Assembly: GCA_964609385.1 (NCBI GenBank)
Contig: CAZSSM010000001.1
Location: 124,001-188,000 of the forward strand
DNA from: CAZSSM01 sp964609385
Lineage (GTDB): Bacteria; Planctomycetota; Planctomycetia; Isosphaerales; Isosphaeraceae
Direction: 5' to 3'
DNA length: 64,000 bases
The stretch's first letter is position 1, and every line of letters starts with the position of its first letter. Below are positions 45,235-53,829 of this stretch, in pieces. A program made the position numbers and the translations under genes. Under the pieces are notes generated by a model. The model ran no database searches and had not been told where the DNA came from. It saw only the letters and a list, made by a program, of their open reading frames with translations.

Positions 45235-46812
45235 TTGGAGACGAACGCCCACGGTTGGCCGTCGGCGCTCCTGGAGACCTGGGAGCGGGGCCGGCATTGG
45301 TTCGCGTCCCAGGCGCCGGCCATTCGCATCGGTCTGGTGGCCCTGGTCTTGGCACTGCCATCGACCCTGTTGGTCTGGGCCTGGCGGTCCGAGGAGACGC
45401 CGACTCGGATGGTCCCGGTCCCCGGGTTCCGGATTCCGTCGCACGCCCAGGTCGAGTTGATCTTGGACGACCTCTGGTCGGAACAAATCCGAGCCGTCCT
45501 GCATAGCAGCGGCGAAGTGCTCGTCCCCGAGTCGAAGGTCCGCGAGGCCAAGACCCAACTGGCACGTCGGCGTTGGCTGATCCCCCGGCCCGAAGAGATC
45601 CCCGACCTGTTCGAGGCCACCTCGATGGCCTGGTTGGAGTCGCATCGCGATGCGCAGGCGCGTCGACGCCTCAAGAAGGAGATGCTGCTGGCGGCCAACC
45701 TGTTCCACGAGGGCGGGATCGCCAACCTGGTCTGGATCCGGGTCAACATCATTGAGGACGACCGCCCGCGATCGCTCACCGAGCCCCGACTGGTCGTCGA
45801 CGTCCACGTCGAGATGCGCGACGATGCGCGGCTGAATGTCGAGGCCCAGAACCGAATTGTTCGACAGTTGCAGACGTATCTGCCCGGATTGGGCGACGAT
45901 GCGATCTCACTGCACGATCGGCACCGCGAGTACCGACGGCTGGGCGAGAGCGAGCCGGTCGCCGAACAGGTCGAACGCCATCGGTTGGACGATCTCCAGG
46001 CCAAGATCGTTGGTCGGCTCCGCAAGAAGATCGACGACGTCCGCGTCGTGGTCGAGCTGGCCGACCCGGCGTCAACGGGCCTCGACGGCGACCTGAAGGA
46101 GGGGGCGAGGCCCGACGGCAAGGTCACGACCGTGATCAATCAGTTCCCGATGTCGATCGAATCGGTGCCAGGCGACGAAGCAACACGGTCTCGACGCGAC
46201 GAAACCGCAGCGCGCGTGCCCAGTGCGATGGAGGTCGAACGGCAGCCGGTCCTGGTCCAGGTCCACGTGCCGATGAGCTACTATCGGCGGACCTGGCGGC
46301 AGGAGAACGAGGGTCGCGATCCGAAGGAGGGGGAGCTGGGTACCTACATCAACCTCATCCGGACGCGGATCGAGCGCGAGGTGGTGAGCGTCGCCATGGA
46401 GCTGGGCGATGAGGCGAACATCCCCTTGATCCAGATCATCCCGTTCCAGGATCTTCCGGAGGTCCAACCGAGCGTCGAGCCGTCCGAGGCCATCGCGTCG
46501 TCGAGCGATCTGCGCTGGATCGCCCTGATCCTGATTATGGGTGTGCTGATCGTCATCACGAACTTGTCCACACACACATGGCACTCACGAAGGCGATCGG
46601 CGCGTCCGCACCTCCGGGGAGATCGGGCGCACCCGCCGGGCGGCCCGACCCGTCGACGCGATTCGCCCTCGTCGTCGACGCCCCACGCGCACGGCTCGAG
46701 CGCGGTCTCGGCCGGCTATGTCGATCAGGCGCGCGAGTTGGTCCGCCTCGATCCGGACGTCGCCTCGGGGATCCTTCAGCGCTGGATTCGGGACGGGGGG
46801 ACCAACGAATGA
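45235..46812 (+). CDS. fliF: Flagellar M-ring protein FliF (divergent)
   Basis: About 525 residues. One N-terminal membrane helix (IRIGLVALVLALPSTLLVWAWR) and one near residue 435 (WIALILIMGVLIVITNL) flank the periplasmic ring-building region. That region shows FliF-like ARRRLKKEMLLAANLFHEGGIANLVWIRVNI and LRPG-type 'ARLNVEAQNRIVRQL' segments. The C-terminal helix YVDQARELVRLDPDVASGILQRWI is the FliG-binding tail. FliF forms the MS ring around the export gate. The frame is open from GTG 45160; TTG 45235 after GGGGTG is a likely start but uncertain. The stop overlaps fliG (ATGA). Confidence 0.82.
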   Translation: METNAHGWPSALLETWERGRHWFASQAPAIRIGLVALVLALPSTLLVWAWRSEETPTRMVPVPGFRIPSHAQVELILDDLWSEQIRAVLHSSGEVLVPESKVREAKTQLARRRWLIPRPEEIPDLFEATSMAWLESHRDAQARRRLKKEMLLAANLFHEGGIANLVWIRVNIIEDDRPRSLTEPRLVVDVHVEMRDDARLNVEAQNRIVRQLQTYLPGLGDDAISLHDRHREYRRLGESEPVAEQVERHRLDDLQAKIVGRLRKKIDDVRVVVELADPASTGLDGDLKEGARPDGKVTTVINQFPMSIESVPGDEATRSRRDETAARVPSAMEVERQPVLVQVHVPMSYYRRTWRQENEGRDPKEGELGTYINLIRTRIEREVVSVAMELGDEANIPLIQIIPFQDLPEVQPSVEPSEAIASSSDLRWIALILIMGVLIVITNLSTHTWHSRRRSARPHLRGDRAHPPGGPTRRRDSPSSSTPHAHGSSAVSAGYVDQARELVRLDPDVASGILQRWIRDGGTNE

Positions 46813-47426
46813 GCGGACACGAATCGCCTCGGCATGGACTCGACGCGGCCGGTCCCGACGCGGCGAACCTCAACTCCCAGACCAGCCGCGATGAGCCCGG
46901 CTCGAACTCCAACGGGTTCGAGCCGATCTCGCCGCTCCGGAAAGCGGGGATCCTACTGGTGAGTCTGGAACCCACGCTGGCCTCAAAGCTCCTGGCGGAC
47001 CTGGACCGCTCGTCGGTCGAGGCGGTCACATTGGAGATCGCGAGGCTCGGTCGCGTGAGCCCCGAGGAGCAGGCGTCAGTGCTCGCCGAGTTCTGTCGAT
47101 TAGGACGGCGACGGCTCCGGTTCCACTTCGAGGAATTGGTTCTGCTGAGCGACGACGACCTGAACGAGGCGTACCACGACGACGATGTGGCGACCTGGGC
47201 CTTGGCCTTGGCGGGCGCATCGGAATCGGTTCGCGATCGACTCTTCGACGCCTTGCCGTCACCGTCGTCGCATCGGCTCCGCGAGCATCTCGAAGGGCTT
47301 GGCCCGTTCCGACTCGCCGACGCCGAGACGGCCCAGTCCGAACTGGCCGAGCACTTCCACCGACTCCACGACGGCGGGGTCATCACGCTGCCCGACCCGG
47401 ACGATCAGGACGAACTGCTCGCCTGA
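46809..47426 (+). CDS. fliG: FliG-like motor switch protein lacking the middle domain
   Basis: A 205-residue protein. Residues about 40-95 match the FliG N-terminal domain (LRKAGILLVSLEPTLASKLLADLDRSSVEAVTLEIARLG). Residues about 105-195 match the C-terminal torque domain (FEELVLLSDDDLNEAYHDDDVATWALALAGAS...LEGLGPFRLADAETAQ). The central ARM_M domain with its EHPQ motif, about 100 residues in normal FliG (~330 residues), is absent. ATG 46809 overlaps the fliF stop. Together with fliF it would form the MS/C-ring interface, but the usual FliM contact is missing. Confidence 0.82.
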   Translation: MSGHESPRHGLDAAGPDAANLNSQTSRDEPGSNSNGFEPISPLRKAGILLVSLEPTLASKLLADLDRSSVEAVTLEIARLGRVSPEEQASVLAEFCRLGRRRLRFHFEELVLLSDDDLNEAYHDDDVATWALALAGASESVRDRLFDALPSPSSHRLREHLEGLGPFRLADAETAQSELAEHFHRLHDGGVITLPDPDDQDELLA

Positions 47427-47535
47427 CCCCCTCGGTGTCGTCCCCGAGGCGCCTCGTGCATCAACCTCCGAGACGTGATTGTTCCACGTTTGACCACAAC
47501 GTCGATTTGAACTAAATCAGCCTGAGTTAAAACTT

Positions 47536-48087
47536 ATGAAGCATCGAACGGTATGTAAAACTTGCTCGCATAGGAAAGCTTGGTTTCTGCGACTTGCAAT
47601 GCTTAGTTTTGTTGTATTTGCGATTCATACCGATCGGACCTTCGCTATTGAGGGGGACGTAGCGCTCGCCGAGGAGGTCGGCTCGGAGTTCCGATTCGAT
47701 CCGGATGCGCCGGGATCATCGACCGACGACCGTTCCGAGCGGTCGGGTATCGTGGGAGCGCCATCGAGTTCCTGGATCACGGGGGGTCTGGCGTTGGTCT
47801 TGGCGATCGCCGGCGGATTCGCCTGGTGTCGTCGACGCGTGGCCGTCGTATCGGGAATCGAGTCGCGGATCCAGGTGATCGAGCGCGTCGCGCTTTCTCC
47901 GAAACAGGCTCTCTTCCGCGTCCGGGTCGGATCTCGCGAGTGGCTCCTGGGAGTCGGGCCGAGCGGACCACCGACACTCCTCTCAGAGATCGAGCGGGCC
48001 GAGTCTCGAGGATCGACGACCGCTCACGAACCAAAGACGAACGCGACGGAACCGCATCCAGATACCGATGGGAGTCACAAGCAATGA
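47536..48087 (+). CDS. fliO: FliO-like flagellar export protein
   Basis: A 183-residue protein with a signal-like N-terminal hydrophobic stretch, a membrane helix at about 77-96 (WITGGLALVLAIAGGFAWC) and the FliO cytoplasmic segment RIQVIERVALSPKQALFRVRVGSREWLLGVG. FliO helps FliP assemble. The position directly before fliP and the overlapping start support the call. The first 100 bases are AT-richer than the neighbouring genes. Confidence 0.82.
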   Translation: MKHRTVCKTCSHRKAWFLRLAMLSFVVFAIHTDRTFAIEGDVALAEEVGSEFRFDPDAPGSSTDDRSERSGIVGAPSSSWITGGLALVLAIAGGFAWCRRRVAVVSGIESRIQVIERVALSPKQALFRVRVGSREWLLGVGPSGPPTLLSEIERAESRGSTTAHEPKTNATEPHPDTDGSHKQ

Positions 48088-48968
48088 TCGCCCGAATGAT
48101 GTGTCCGCTCTCCGTCCTCTCAGACTTTCGAGTCCGTCGAAGACTCAACCTGTGCCTCATGGTTTTCATGTTGGTCTTGGCCGTTGGTTCGACTGCGAGT
48201 GGACAGGCGGCGACAGATGGCGGACCGGACGGCCTCGACGGGGCGGTCAGGTCGATGTCGGCTTCGGAAGAGCTGCCGTTTGGGCTCGACCGGACCGAGG
48301 CGACGCGGACCTCTTTGATGGTCGTGCTGGTGGGCGCGTTGTCGATGGTCCCAGCGGCGATCCTGATGCTGACGGCGTTCGTTCGGATCCAGGTGGTCTT
48401 GCTTCTCCTCCGGCACGCGATCGGGAGCCCGCAGGTGCCCGGCACGCAAGTCCTGACCGCATTGGCACTGCTCCTGACGGCCTTAGTGATGAAGCCCTAT
48501 GCCGAGCAGACCTATGTCGAGGCGATCGCACCGTACTCGTCCGGACGCATGACTTTGACCGAGGCATGGACGGCGGGCTCGACGCCGATCAAGCGGTTCA
48601 TGGTCGAGCAGATCATCCAGACTGGGCACAAAGAGTATCTCTACGAATTCTATCACTATGCCAAGCGTGTTGACGCGTCGATGGAGCCGCCGACCGATGC
48701 TCGGGACCTACCGTTGCATGTGGTGGCGCCGGCGTTCCTGGTCAGCGAGTTGACGACGGCCCTCTTGATCGGGTTCCTGCTCTACCTACCGTTTCTTGTG
48801 ATCGACCTGATCACGTCGGCGGTGCTGGCGGCGATGGGCCTCTTCATGCTGCCGCCGACCCTCGTGGCCTTGCCTTTGAAGCTGTTGGTCTTCGCGTTGG
48901 CCGAGGGGTGGTGGCTGGTCTCGTGGATGCTGTTGCGGAGCTTCGAGGTCGGGGGATCGCTGCCATGA
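48084..48968 (+). CDS. fliP: Flagellar export gate protein FliP
   Basis: A 294-residue protein with a cleavable signal (LCLMVFMLVLAVGSTASG), then the FliP body: MLTAFVRIQVVLLLLRHAIGSPQVPGTQVL, PLHVVAPAFLVSELTTALLIGF and LPPTLVALPLKLLVFALAEGW. FliP with FliQ and FliR makes the export gate. ATG 48084 overlaps the fliO stop and has GGGAG about 9 bases upstream. Confidence 0.95.
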   Translation: MIARMMCPLSVLSDFRVRRRLNLCLMVFMLVLAVGSTASGQAATDGGPDGLDGAVRSMSASEELPFGLDRTEATRTSLMVVLVGALSMVPAAILMLTAFVRIQVVLLLLRHAIGSPQVPGTQVLTALALLLTALVMKPYAEQTYVEAIAPYSSGRMTLTEAWTAGSTPIKRFMVEQIIQTGHKEYLYEFYHYAKRVDASMEPPTDARDLPLHVVAPAFLVSELTTALLIGFLLYLPFLVIDLITSAVLAAMGLFMLPPTLVALPLKLLVFALAEGWWLVSWMLLRSFEVGGSLP

Positions 48969-49285
48969 ATGGACTTGTTTCATCAAAACACATGGGCTCG
49001 ACGTGCCTGTTGGGCTTGAGCGACTCCGGGTTGATCCTGGACTGGACTCGGGAGGCGATCCGGATGCTCCTCGTGTTGGGGGGGCCGTTGTTGTTGTCGG
49101 CTTTGGTCGTAGGTCTGGTGGTCGGTCTTATCCAGACGATGATGCAGATGCAGGAGCCGGTCGTGGGCGCGGTGGCTCGGATCGCGGCGGTGGCCCTGAC
49201 GACGCTGGCGCTGTTGCCCTGGCTGGTCCGGACTTGGATCGACTACTTGGGGGAAACGGTCCGGTCGATCCCAAACTGGATCTGA
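48965..49285 (+). CDS. fliQ: Flagellar export gate protein FliQ
   Basis: A 106-residue protein with two membrane helices (MLLVLGGPLLLSALVVGLVVGLIQ and IAAVALTTLALLPWLV) and the FliQ-type QTMMQMQEP loop. Family length is about 89; here ~16 extra N-terminal residues, so ATG 48992 is possible. The ATG 48965 overlaps the fliP stop (ATGA). Confidence 0.93.
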   Translation: MNGLVSSKHMGSTCLLGLSDSGLILDWTREAIRMLLVLGGPLLLSALVVGLVVGLIQTMMQMQEPVVGAVARIAAVALTTLALLPWLVRTWIDYLGETVRSIPNWI

Positions 49286-49361
49286 TGGTCGGAATCGGAT
49301 CACAACCTGTTGACAGATCGCAATATTGTGGGTCTTGGATCGCGATCGGGGAGTCATCCGG

Positions 49362-50240
49362 ATGGACGATCAGGAGCTACCGGACTCGTTGCGCATCGTC
49401 CTGCTGGGCGTCCGGGTGACGGCCTTGACGTTCTTGGTTCCGGGCTGGTCGCTCAGCGCGCTGAGCGTGCGGGTCCGGTTCGGCTTGACCTTGGCGTTGA
49501 CGATCGGCCTGGCACCGCTGGTCGTCGACGAGTCACTGCGGACCGGTGTCGGCGTGTTGACCGAGTTGGTCTCGCTGAGCACCCTCGATTGGCAACGGTC
49601 GATCCCGAGTCTCTTGGGAGCGTTCGCCACGGAACTGGCTGTGGGCGTGGTCCTGGGCGCATCGGCGGGCCTGATTGTGATGGCGGCGCGACAGGCGGGC
49701 GACCTGATCGGTTGGCAGGCTGGGATCAATCCGCGCGGTGTGATCGGTCAGGGGGGCTCGTCGGGCTCCTCGGCGATGGGCGAGCTCTACGGCTGGGTGG
49801 CCTTGGCGATCTTTCTGGTCGCCGACGGTCCGTTGAGCGTGGTCCGAGCACTTGCGGCGAGCTTGGTATGGATCCGACCAGGCGATGTCATGCTTTGGGA
49901 TGCCTGGCATCTCTGGACGGAAGTGCTTGGGGCGCGCATTGGCGAAGCGCTCGAGCTGGCGCTGCAACTGAGCGCACCGGTGGCACTCGGGACCGGGCTG
50001 GCCGGTGTCCTTTTGAGCCTGCTTAACCGGGCCACACCGGACCTCGGGCTGCTCAGCATGACCTTCCCGGTCCGCACGCTCGTCGGCGCTTTGCTTCTCT
50101 TGGGATCGTTGGCCTTGACGGTCACCTCCCTCGAATCGACTTGGGTCGACTGGGCCGACGCACCTCCCTGGTTGGAAATCGGGGGCGATGATCCGGTCGA
50201 ACGGATCGCCGCTCCAGAGATCGAAAACCGTCGGCGTTAA
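49362..50240 (+). CDS. fliR: Flagellar export gate protein FliR
   Basis: A 292-residue polytopic protein with six or so membrane helices and FliR motifs (ATELAVGVVLGASAGLIVMAARQAGDLIGWQAG; LLNRATPDLGLLSMTFPV). ATG 49362 has GGGGAG about 9 bases upstream. Confidence 0.93.
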   Translation: MDDQELPDSLRIVLLGVRVTALTFLVPGWSLSALSVRVRFGLTLALTIGLAPLVVDESLRTGVGVLTELVSLSTLDWQRSIPSLLGAFATELAVGVVLGASAGLIVMAARQAGDLIGWQAGINPRGVIGQGGSSGSSAMGELYGWVALAIFLVADGPLSVVRALAASLVWIRPGDVMLWDAWHLWTEVLGARIGEALELALQLSAPVALGTGLAGVLLSLLNRATPDLGLLSMTFPVRTLVGALLLLGSLALTVTSLESTWVDWADAPPWLEIGGDDPVERIAAPEIENRRR

Positions 50241-50332
50241 GACTGATATTAAAACTTGCGACTACGTAGTTGCAGTAGCGCTCCGTTGTCGTGAGGATTC
50301 ACGAGCATTCTTAGGTTTGAAGCGGTGACGTC

Positions 50333-51124
50333 ATGAGCCACGAATCGGATCGGACGATCGAGCCGTCGCGTCGACGACTGGCGGAGGCGCGTCGCGAAGG
50401 GGTGGTGGCACGGAGCCGGTTGCTGACCGCGTCGACAGGCCTGACCATGGCGCTGGGGTGGCTGACGATGGCCGGTCCGGAACTGTCGGAGATCTGTCAG
50501 CAGTTGGTCGCGGATCCGATGCGGTCGGATCTGGGGCTCGTTGAGCGGATCCGCCTGGCCTCCGATGCGCCGGAGGTTTGGGTGACGCCGGTCGTCTCGA
50601 TCGGTTGGGAGATCCTGGGTGTGTTGGGTCCGGGGTTCGCATTCATCGCGTTGTCATGCATTGTGGTGCACCAGTTCCAGGTTCGCGGACTGTTGTTGCC
50701 GGGTCTGGCGATCCCCAAGCCTCGACGGTTGATCGGTGCGCGTGGAGGCTCGGGGAATCGGTTCGTCGAGTCGTTTTGGAACCTCGGGGTGCTGGTGGTC
50801 CTGGCCCTGACCGGGATCGGGGCGTGGGTCGTGCTCGCGCGTTCGTTGCTGGGACGCTGGTGGTCGGGCGCAGACGATTTGGCCGTTGGGCTGGGGGGCG
50901 GAGCGCTGTTGGTCCTGGGCGTCTCAGCGTTGGGCGGCCTCGTGGTGGGGGCTTTCGACCTGGTCCGTCAGCAGCGTCGGCTTCGCGCATGTTTACGGAT
51001 GACTCCACAAGAGCACCGAGACGAACTCCGGTCGGAACAAGGCGATCCTTCGATCCGTCGACGACGGTCCGAGCCTCTCAACGGCGGGCATGCTGAGGGC
51101 TCCGAGGCCGATCCGGACCGCTGA
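50333..51124 (+). CDS. flhB: FlhB-like export protein lacking the autocleavage (NPTH) domain
   Basis: A 263-residue protein. It begins with the FlhB start pattern (EPSRRRLAEARREGVVARSRLL), has four hydrophobic segments, and the post-membrane linker (MTPQEHRDELRSEQGDPSIRRRR), then stops after ~20 more residues. Normal FlhB (~360) continues into a cytoplasmic domain that self-cleaves at NPTH and switches export substrate specificity; this whole domain is missing, and it is not found in the next 250 bases in any forward frame. It sits between fliR and flhA in the same direction. Confidence 0.88.
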   Translation: MSHESDRTIEPSRRRLAEARREGVVARSRLLTASTGLTMALGWLTMAGPELSEICQQLVADPMRSDLGLVERIRLASDAPEVWVTPVVSIGWEILGVLGPGFAFIALSCIVVHQFQVRGLLLPGLAIPKPRRLIGARGGSGNRFVESFWNLGVLVVLALTGIGAWVVLARSLLGRWWSGADDLAVGLGGGALLVLGVSALGGLVVGAFDLVRQQRRLRACLRMTPQEHRDELRSEQGDPSIRRRRSEPLNGGHAEGSEADPDR

Positions 51125-51379
51125 TCCGGCCTGGACATGGCGTGGAGCGGTGAGTATCGTCCGTGCCCGCGATGAGGCGTTCGATCGCCGGTGATGCCTT
51201 CTTAGGCCGACGTGGCGATCCGCTCGCGGGACCCAAAGCTCTCACGGTCATCGCCGCTCGCTTCGACGTTCCGGATGAACGTCAGCGCATTGACCCAGTT
51301 GCCATCCCTTCGAGATCTCGAACGATCGGAGACGATCCGATCGCTCTGAGGATCGTTGGCCCTACGATTCGAGGCACGG

Positions 51380-53653
51380 ATGTCGTCAGTCGGGGCACAT
51401 CCCGGTCCGTCCGTCGGGGGGCGTTCGCCGCTTACAGCGGGCGTCTTGCCGGTCTTGTTGGTGGGGGCGCTGCTGGTCCTAGTGGTCCCGCTCCCACCGG
51501 CGCTGTTGGACCTGTTGCTGGCCGGCAACATCACGCTGGCCGTCTTGGTGTTGCTGACGACCCTCGCGGTCCGCGCCCCTGGCGAATTCAGCGCCTTTCC
51601 AACGGTCCTGCTGGCCACGGCGATGACGCGTCTCGTGTTGAACGTCGCTTCGACGCGGTTGATCCTGACCCGGGCCGGCGAGTCGAATCTGTCGGCGGCC
51701 GGGGAGGTGATTCGGGCCTTCGGCGAGTTCGTCACCGGCGATCAGGTGGTCGTCGGGGTGATCCTGTTCGCGATCCTGATCGTGATCCAGTTCGCGGTGA
51801 TCACGCAGGGGGCGACGCGGATCAGCGAGGTGGCCGCACGCTTCATGCTGGACGGCCTGCCGGGTCGACAACTGGCCATCGATGCGGATCTGCAGTCGGG
51901 TCGGATCGCGATGGCCACCGCGCAACGACGTCGCGAGACGCTCTACCGACAGGCCGACTTCTACGCGGCGATGGACGGGGCCAGCAAGTTCGTGCGCGGC
52001 GACGCGATCGCTGGGGTCGTGATCGTGATCGTCAACATCGCCGGTGGCCTGTTCATCGGGGTCGTCCAGCAGGGGATGAGCCCCGGCCAGGCGATCGACG
52101 TGTTCGTCCGCCTGACCATCGGCGACGGCTTGGTCTCACAGGTCCCAGCATTTCTAACAGCGCTCTCGGCGGGCCTGATCGTGACCCGCTCGCAGGCGAA
52201 GACCGACCTGGGCCGCGACGTGGTGACGCAGTTGACCGGTCGGCCAAGCGTTCTGTTCGCCTCCTCGGGGTTCCTGACGCTGCTGGCCTTCTCGGGTTTG
52301 CCGGCGATCCCTCTGCTGGGCCTGGCGGGTCTCCTGGCGATCATGGGCGGTCTGGCCCGGGCTCGAGGGCCGATCCCGTCGAGCGACCTGGACGAAGTCG
52401 ACGAGCCGGGTGAGTCGACTGAAGTGTCGAGGGGTGACGAGCCGAGGAATGAAGCGGGGTCGTCGTCGCCGGATCGTCCGCGTGGCGATCGCGACGAGAC
52501 GATGGAAGACCTGTTGCACGTCGATCCGCTGGAGCTGGAGATCGGCTACCGGGTGATCGCCCTGACCGACGCAGCGCGTGGGGGCGACCTTCTGGAGCGA
52601 ATCCGGACGGTCCGCCATGCCGTGGCGCGTCAGCTCGGCCTGATCGTGCCGCAGGTCCGGATCCGCGACGCCTTCGGGCTGACCCCACACGAGTATCGGT
52701 TCAAGATCCGTGGAACCGTAGTGGCTCAGGGGGTGGCTTACGCCGGTCGGCTCCTGGCGATCCCGCCGGCCGATCTGGGCGGAACCTCAAGCGAGTCGAC
52801 CTCGGACCAGGCCGAGGAGCGCGAAGGGGTCGACCCGATCTCGGGGCGGCCGGCCAAGTGGATCAGCCTGGAGGGGCGCCAACTGGTCGAGCTGAGCGGA
52901 TGTCGGATCCTGGAGGCCTCTGAGGTCATCGCCGGTCATTTCGAACAGGTCGTCCATCAGCATGCCGACGAGCTGCTGACCCGCGAACAGGTCAGCCGCC
53001 TCCTGGAACGGGTCCAGCAGTCCAGCCCCGCGCTGGTCGAGGAGGTCACGACCGGCCTCTTGCGGGTTGGGCAAATCCACCGAGTCCTGCAGAACCTGCT
53101 CCGAGAGCGGGTCAGCATCCGGGACCTGGAGTCGATCCTCGACGTCCTGGCCGAACAGGCGGCACAGACCAAGGACGTCACGGCCTTGACCGAACACGTC
53201 CGACGCGGCCTCTGCCGTCAGATCGTCGATCCGTACCGAGGTGACGACGGTCGGCTCCGCGCCGTGGTGGTGGGGGCCGGCTTAGACCAGCATCTGGTCG
53301 CGCCGATCGGCCCGGGACCCGTCGGCCCTCGCGATCGCTCCGGCGGGGTCTTCGTCGATGCTCTGACGGCGCGCTGGCTTTCGAAGAGCCTGGCTGAGGC
53401 GGTCGGTCCGCTCCGACGCGCCGGCCTGCCACCACTGGTGCTCTGCTCGCCCGAAGTCCGTCCGCTGATCCGCGACGCCACGTACGCCGAGTTGCCCGAT
53501 CTGGTCGTGCTCAGCCTGGCCGAAGTCCCGAGGGACACGCCGATCGAGTCGGTCGGCGTGATCGGCGACCTCCAGCCGAACCTGGTGGCGACCGCCTCGA
53601 CCTCCACGGCGGGACCACCCTTGAGCGTCGCTTCCGGCTCTGCGTTCCCGTGA
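51380..53653 (+). CDS. flhA: Flagellar export protein FlhA
   Basis: A 757-residue protein. The N-terminal half has eight membrane helices with the FHIPEP region (FPTVLLATAMTRLVLNVASTRLIL; QADFYAAMDGASKFVRGDAIAG). The cytoplasmic half has GGDLLERIRTVRHAVARQLGLIVPQVRIRD and the C-terminal chaperone/substrate-binding domain. ATG 51380 has GAGG 7 bases upstream. It follows flhB by 255 bases. Confidence 0.94.
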   Translation: MSSVGAHPGPSVGGRSPLTAGVLPVLLVGALLVLVVPLPPALLDLLLAGNITLAVLVLLTTLAVRAPGEFSAFPTVLLATAMTRLVLNVASTRLILTRAGESNLSAAGEVIRAFGEFVTGDQVVVGVILFAILIVIQFAVITQGATRISEVAARFMLDGLPGRQLAIDADLQSGRIAMATAQRRRETLYRQADFYAAMDGASKFVRGDAIAGVVIVIVNIAGGLFIGVVQQGMSPGQAIDVFVRLTIGDGLVSQVPAFLTALSAGLIVTRSQAKTDLGRDVVTQLTGRPSVLFASSGFLTLLAFSGLPAIPLLGLAGLLAIMGGLARARGPIPSSDLDEVDEPGESTEVSRGDEPRNEAGSSSPDRPRGDRDETMEDLLHVDPLELEIGYRVIALTDAARGGDLLERIRTVRHAVARQLGLIVPQVRIRDAFGLTPHEYRFKIRGTVVAQGVAYAGRLLAIPPADLGGTSSESTSDQAEEREGVDPISGRPAKWISLEGRQLVELSGCRILEASEVIAGHFEQVVHQHADELLTREQVSRLLERVQQSSPALVEEVTTGLLRVGQIHRVLQNLLRERVSIRDLESILDVLAEQAAQTKDVTALTEHVRRGLCRQIVDPYRGDDGRLRAVVVGAGLDQHLVAPIGPGPVGPRDRSGGVFVDALTARWLSKSLAEAVGPLRRAGLPPLVLCSPEVRPLIRDATYAELPDLVVLSLAEVPRDTPIESVGVIGDLQPNLVATASTSTAGPPLSVASGSAFP

Positions 53654-53829
53654 TCGGGTCGGAGCTTGGTCTCAAAAGACGTGTCATCAAAACAACTTGC
53701 TGACGACGTGTTACGGGCGAAGATGTTGCGGATCCCAGTGGGTGTGACAGAAAACGAAATTGTCGGCATGTCGTAGTGTCTGATGAGGGGGTTGGAAGAC
53801 CGACTCGCGAGAGGGGGCCAGCCTTGGGC

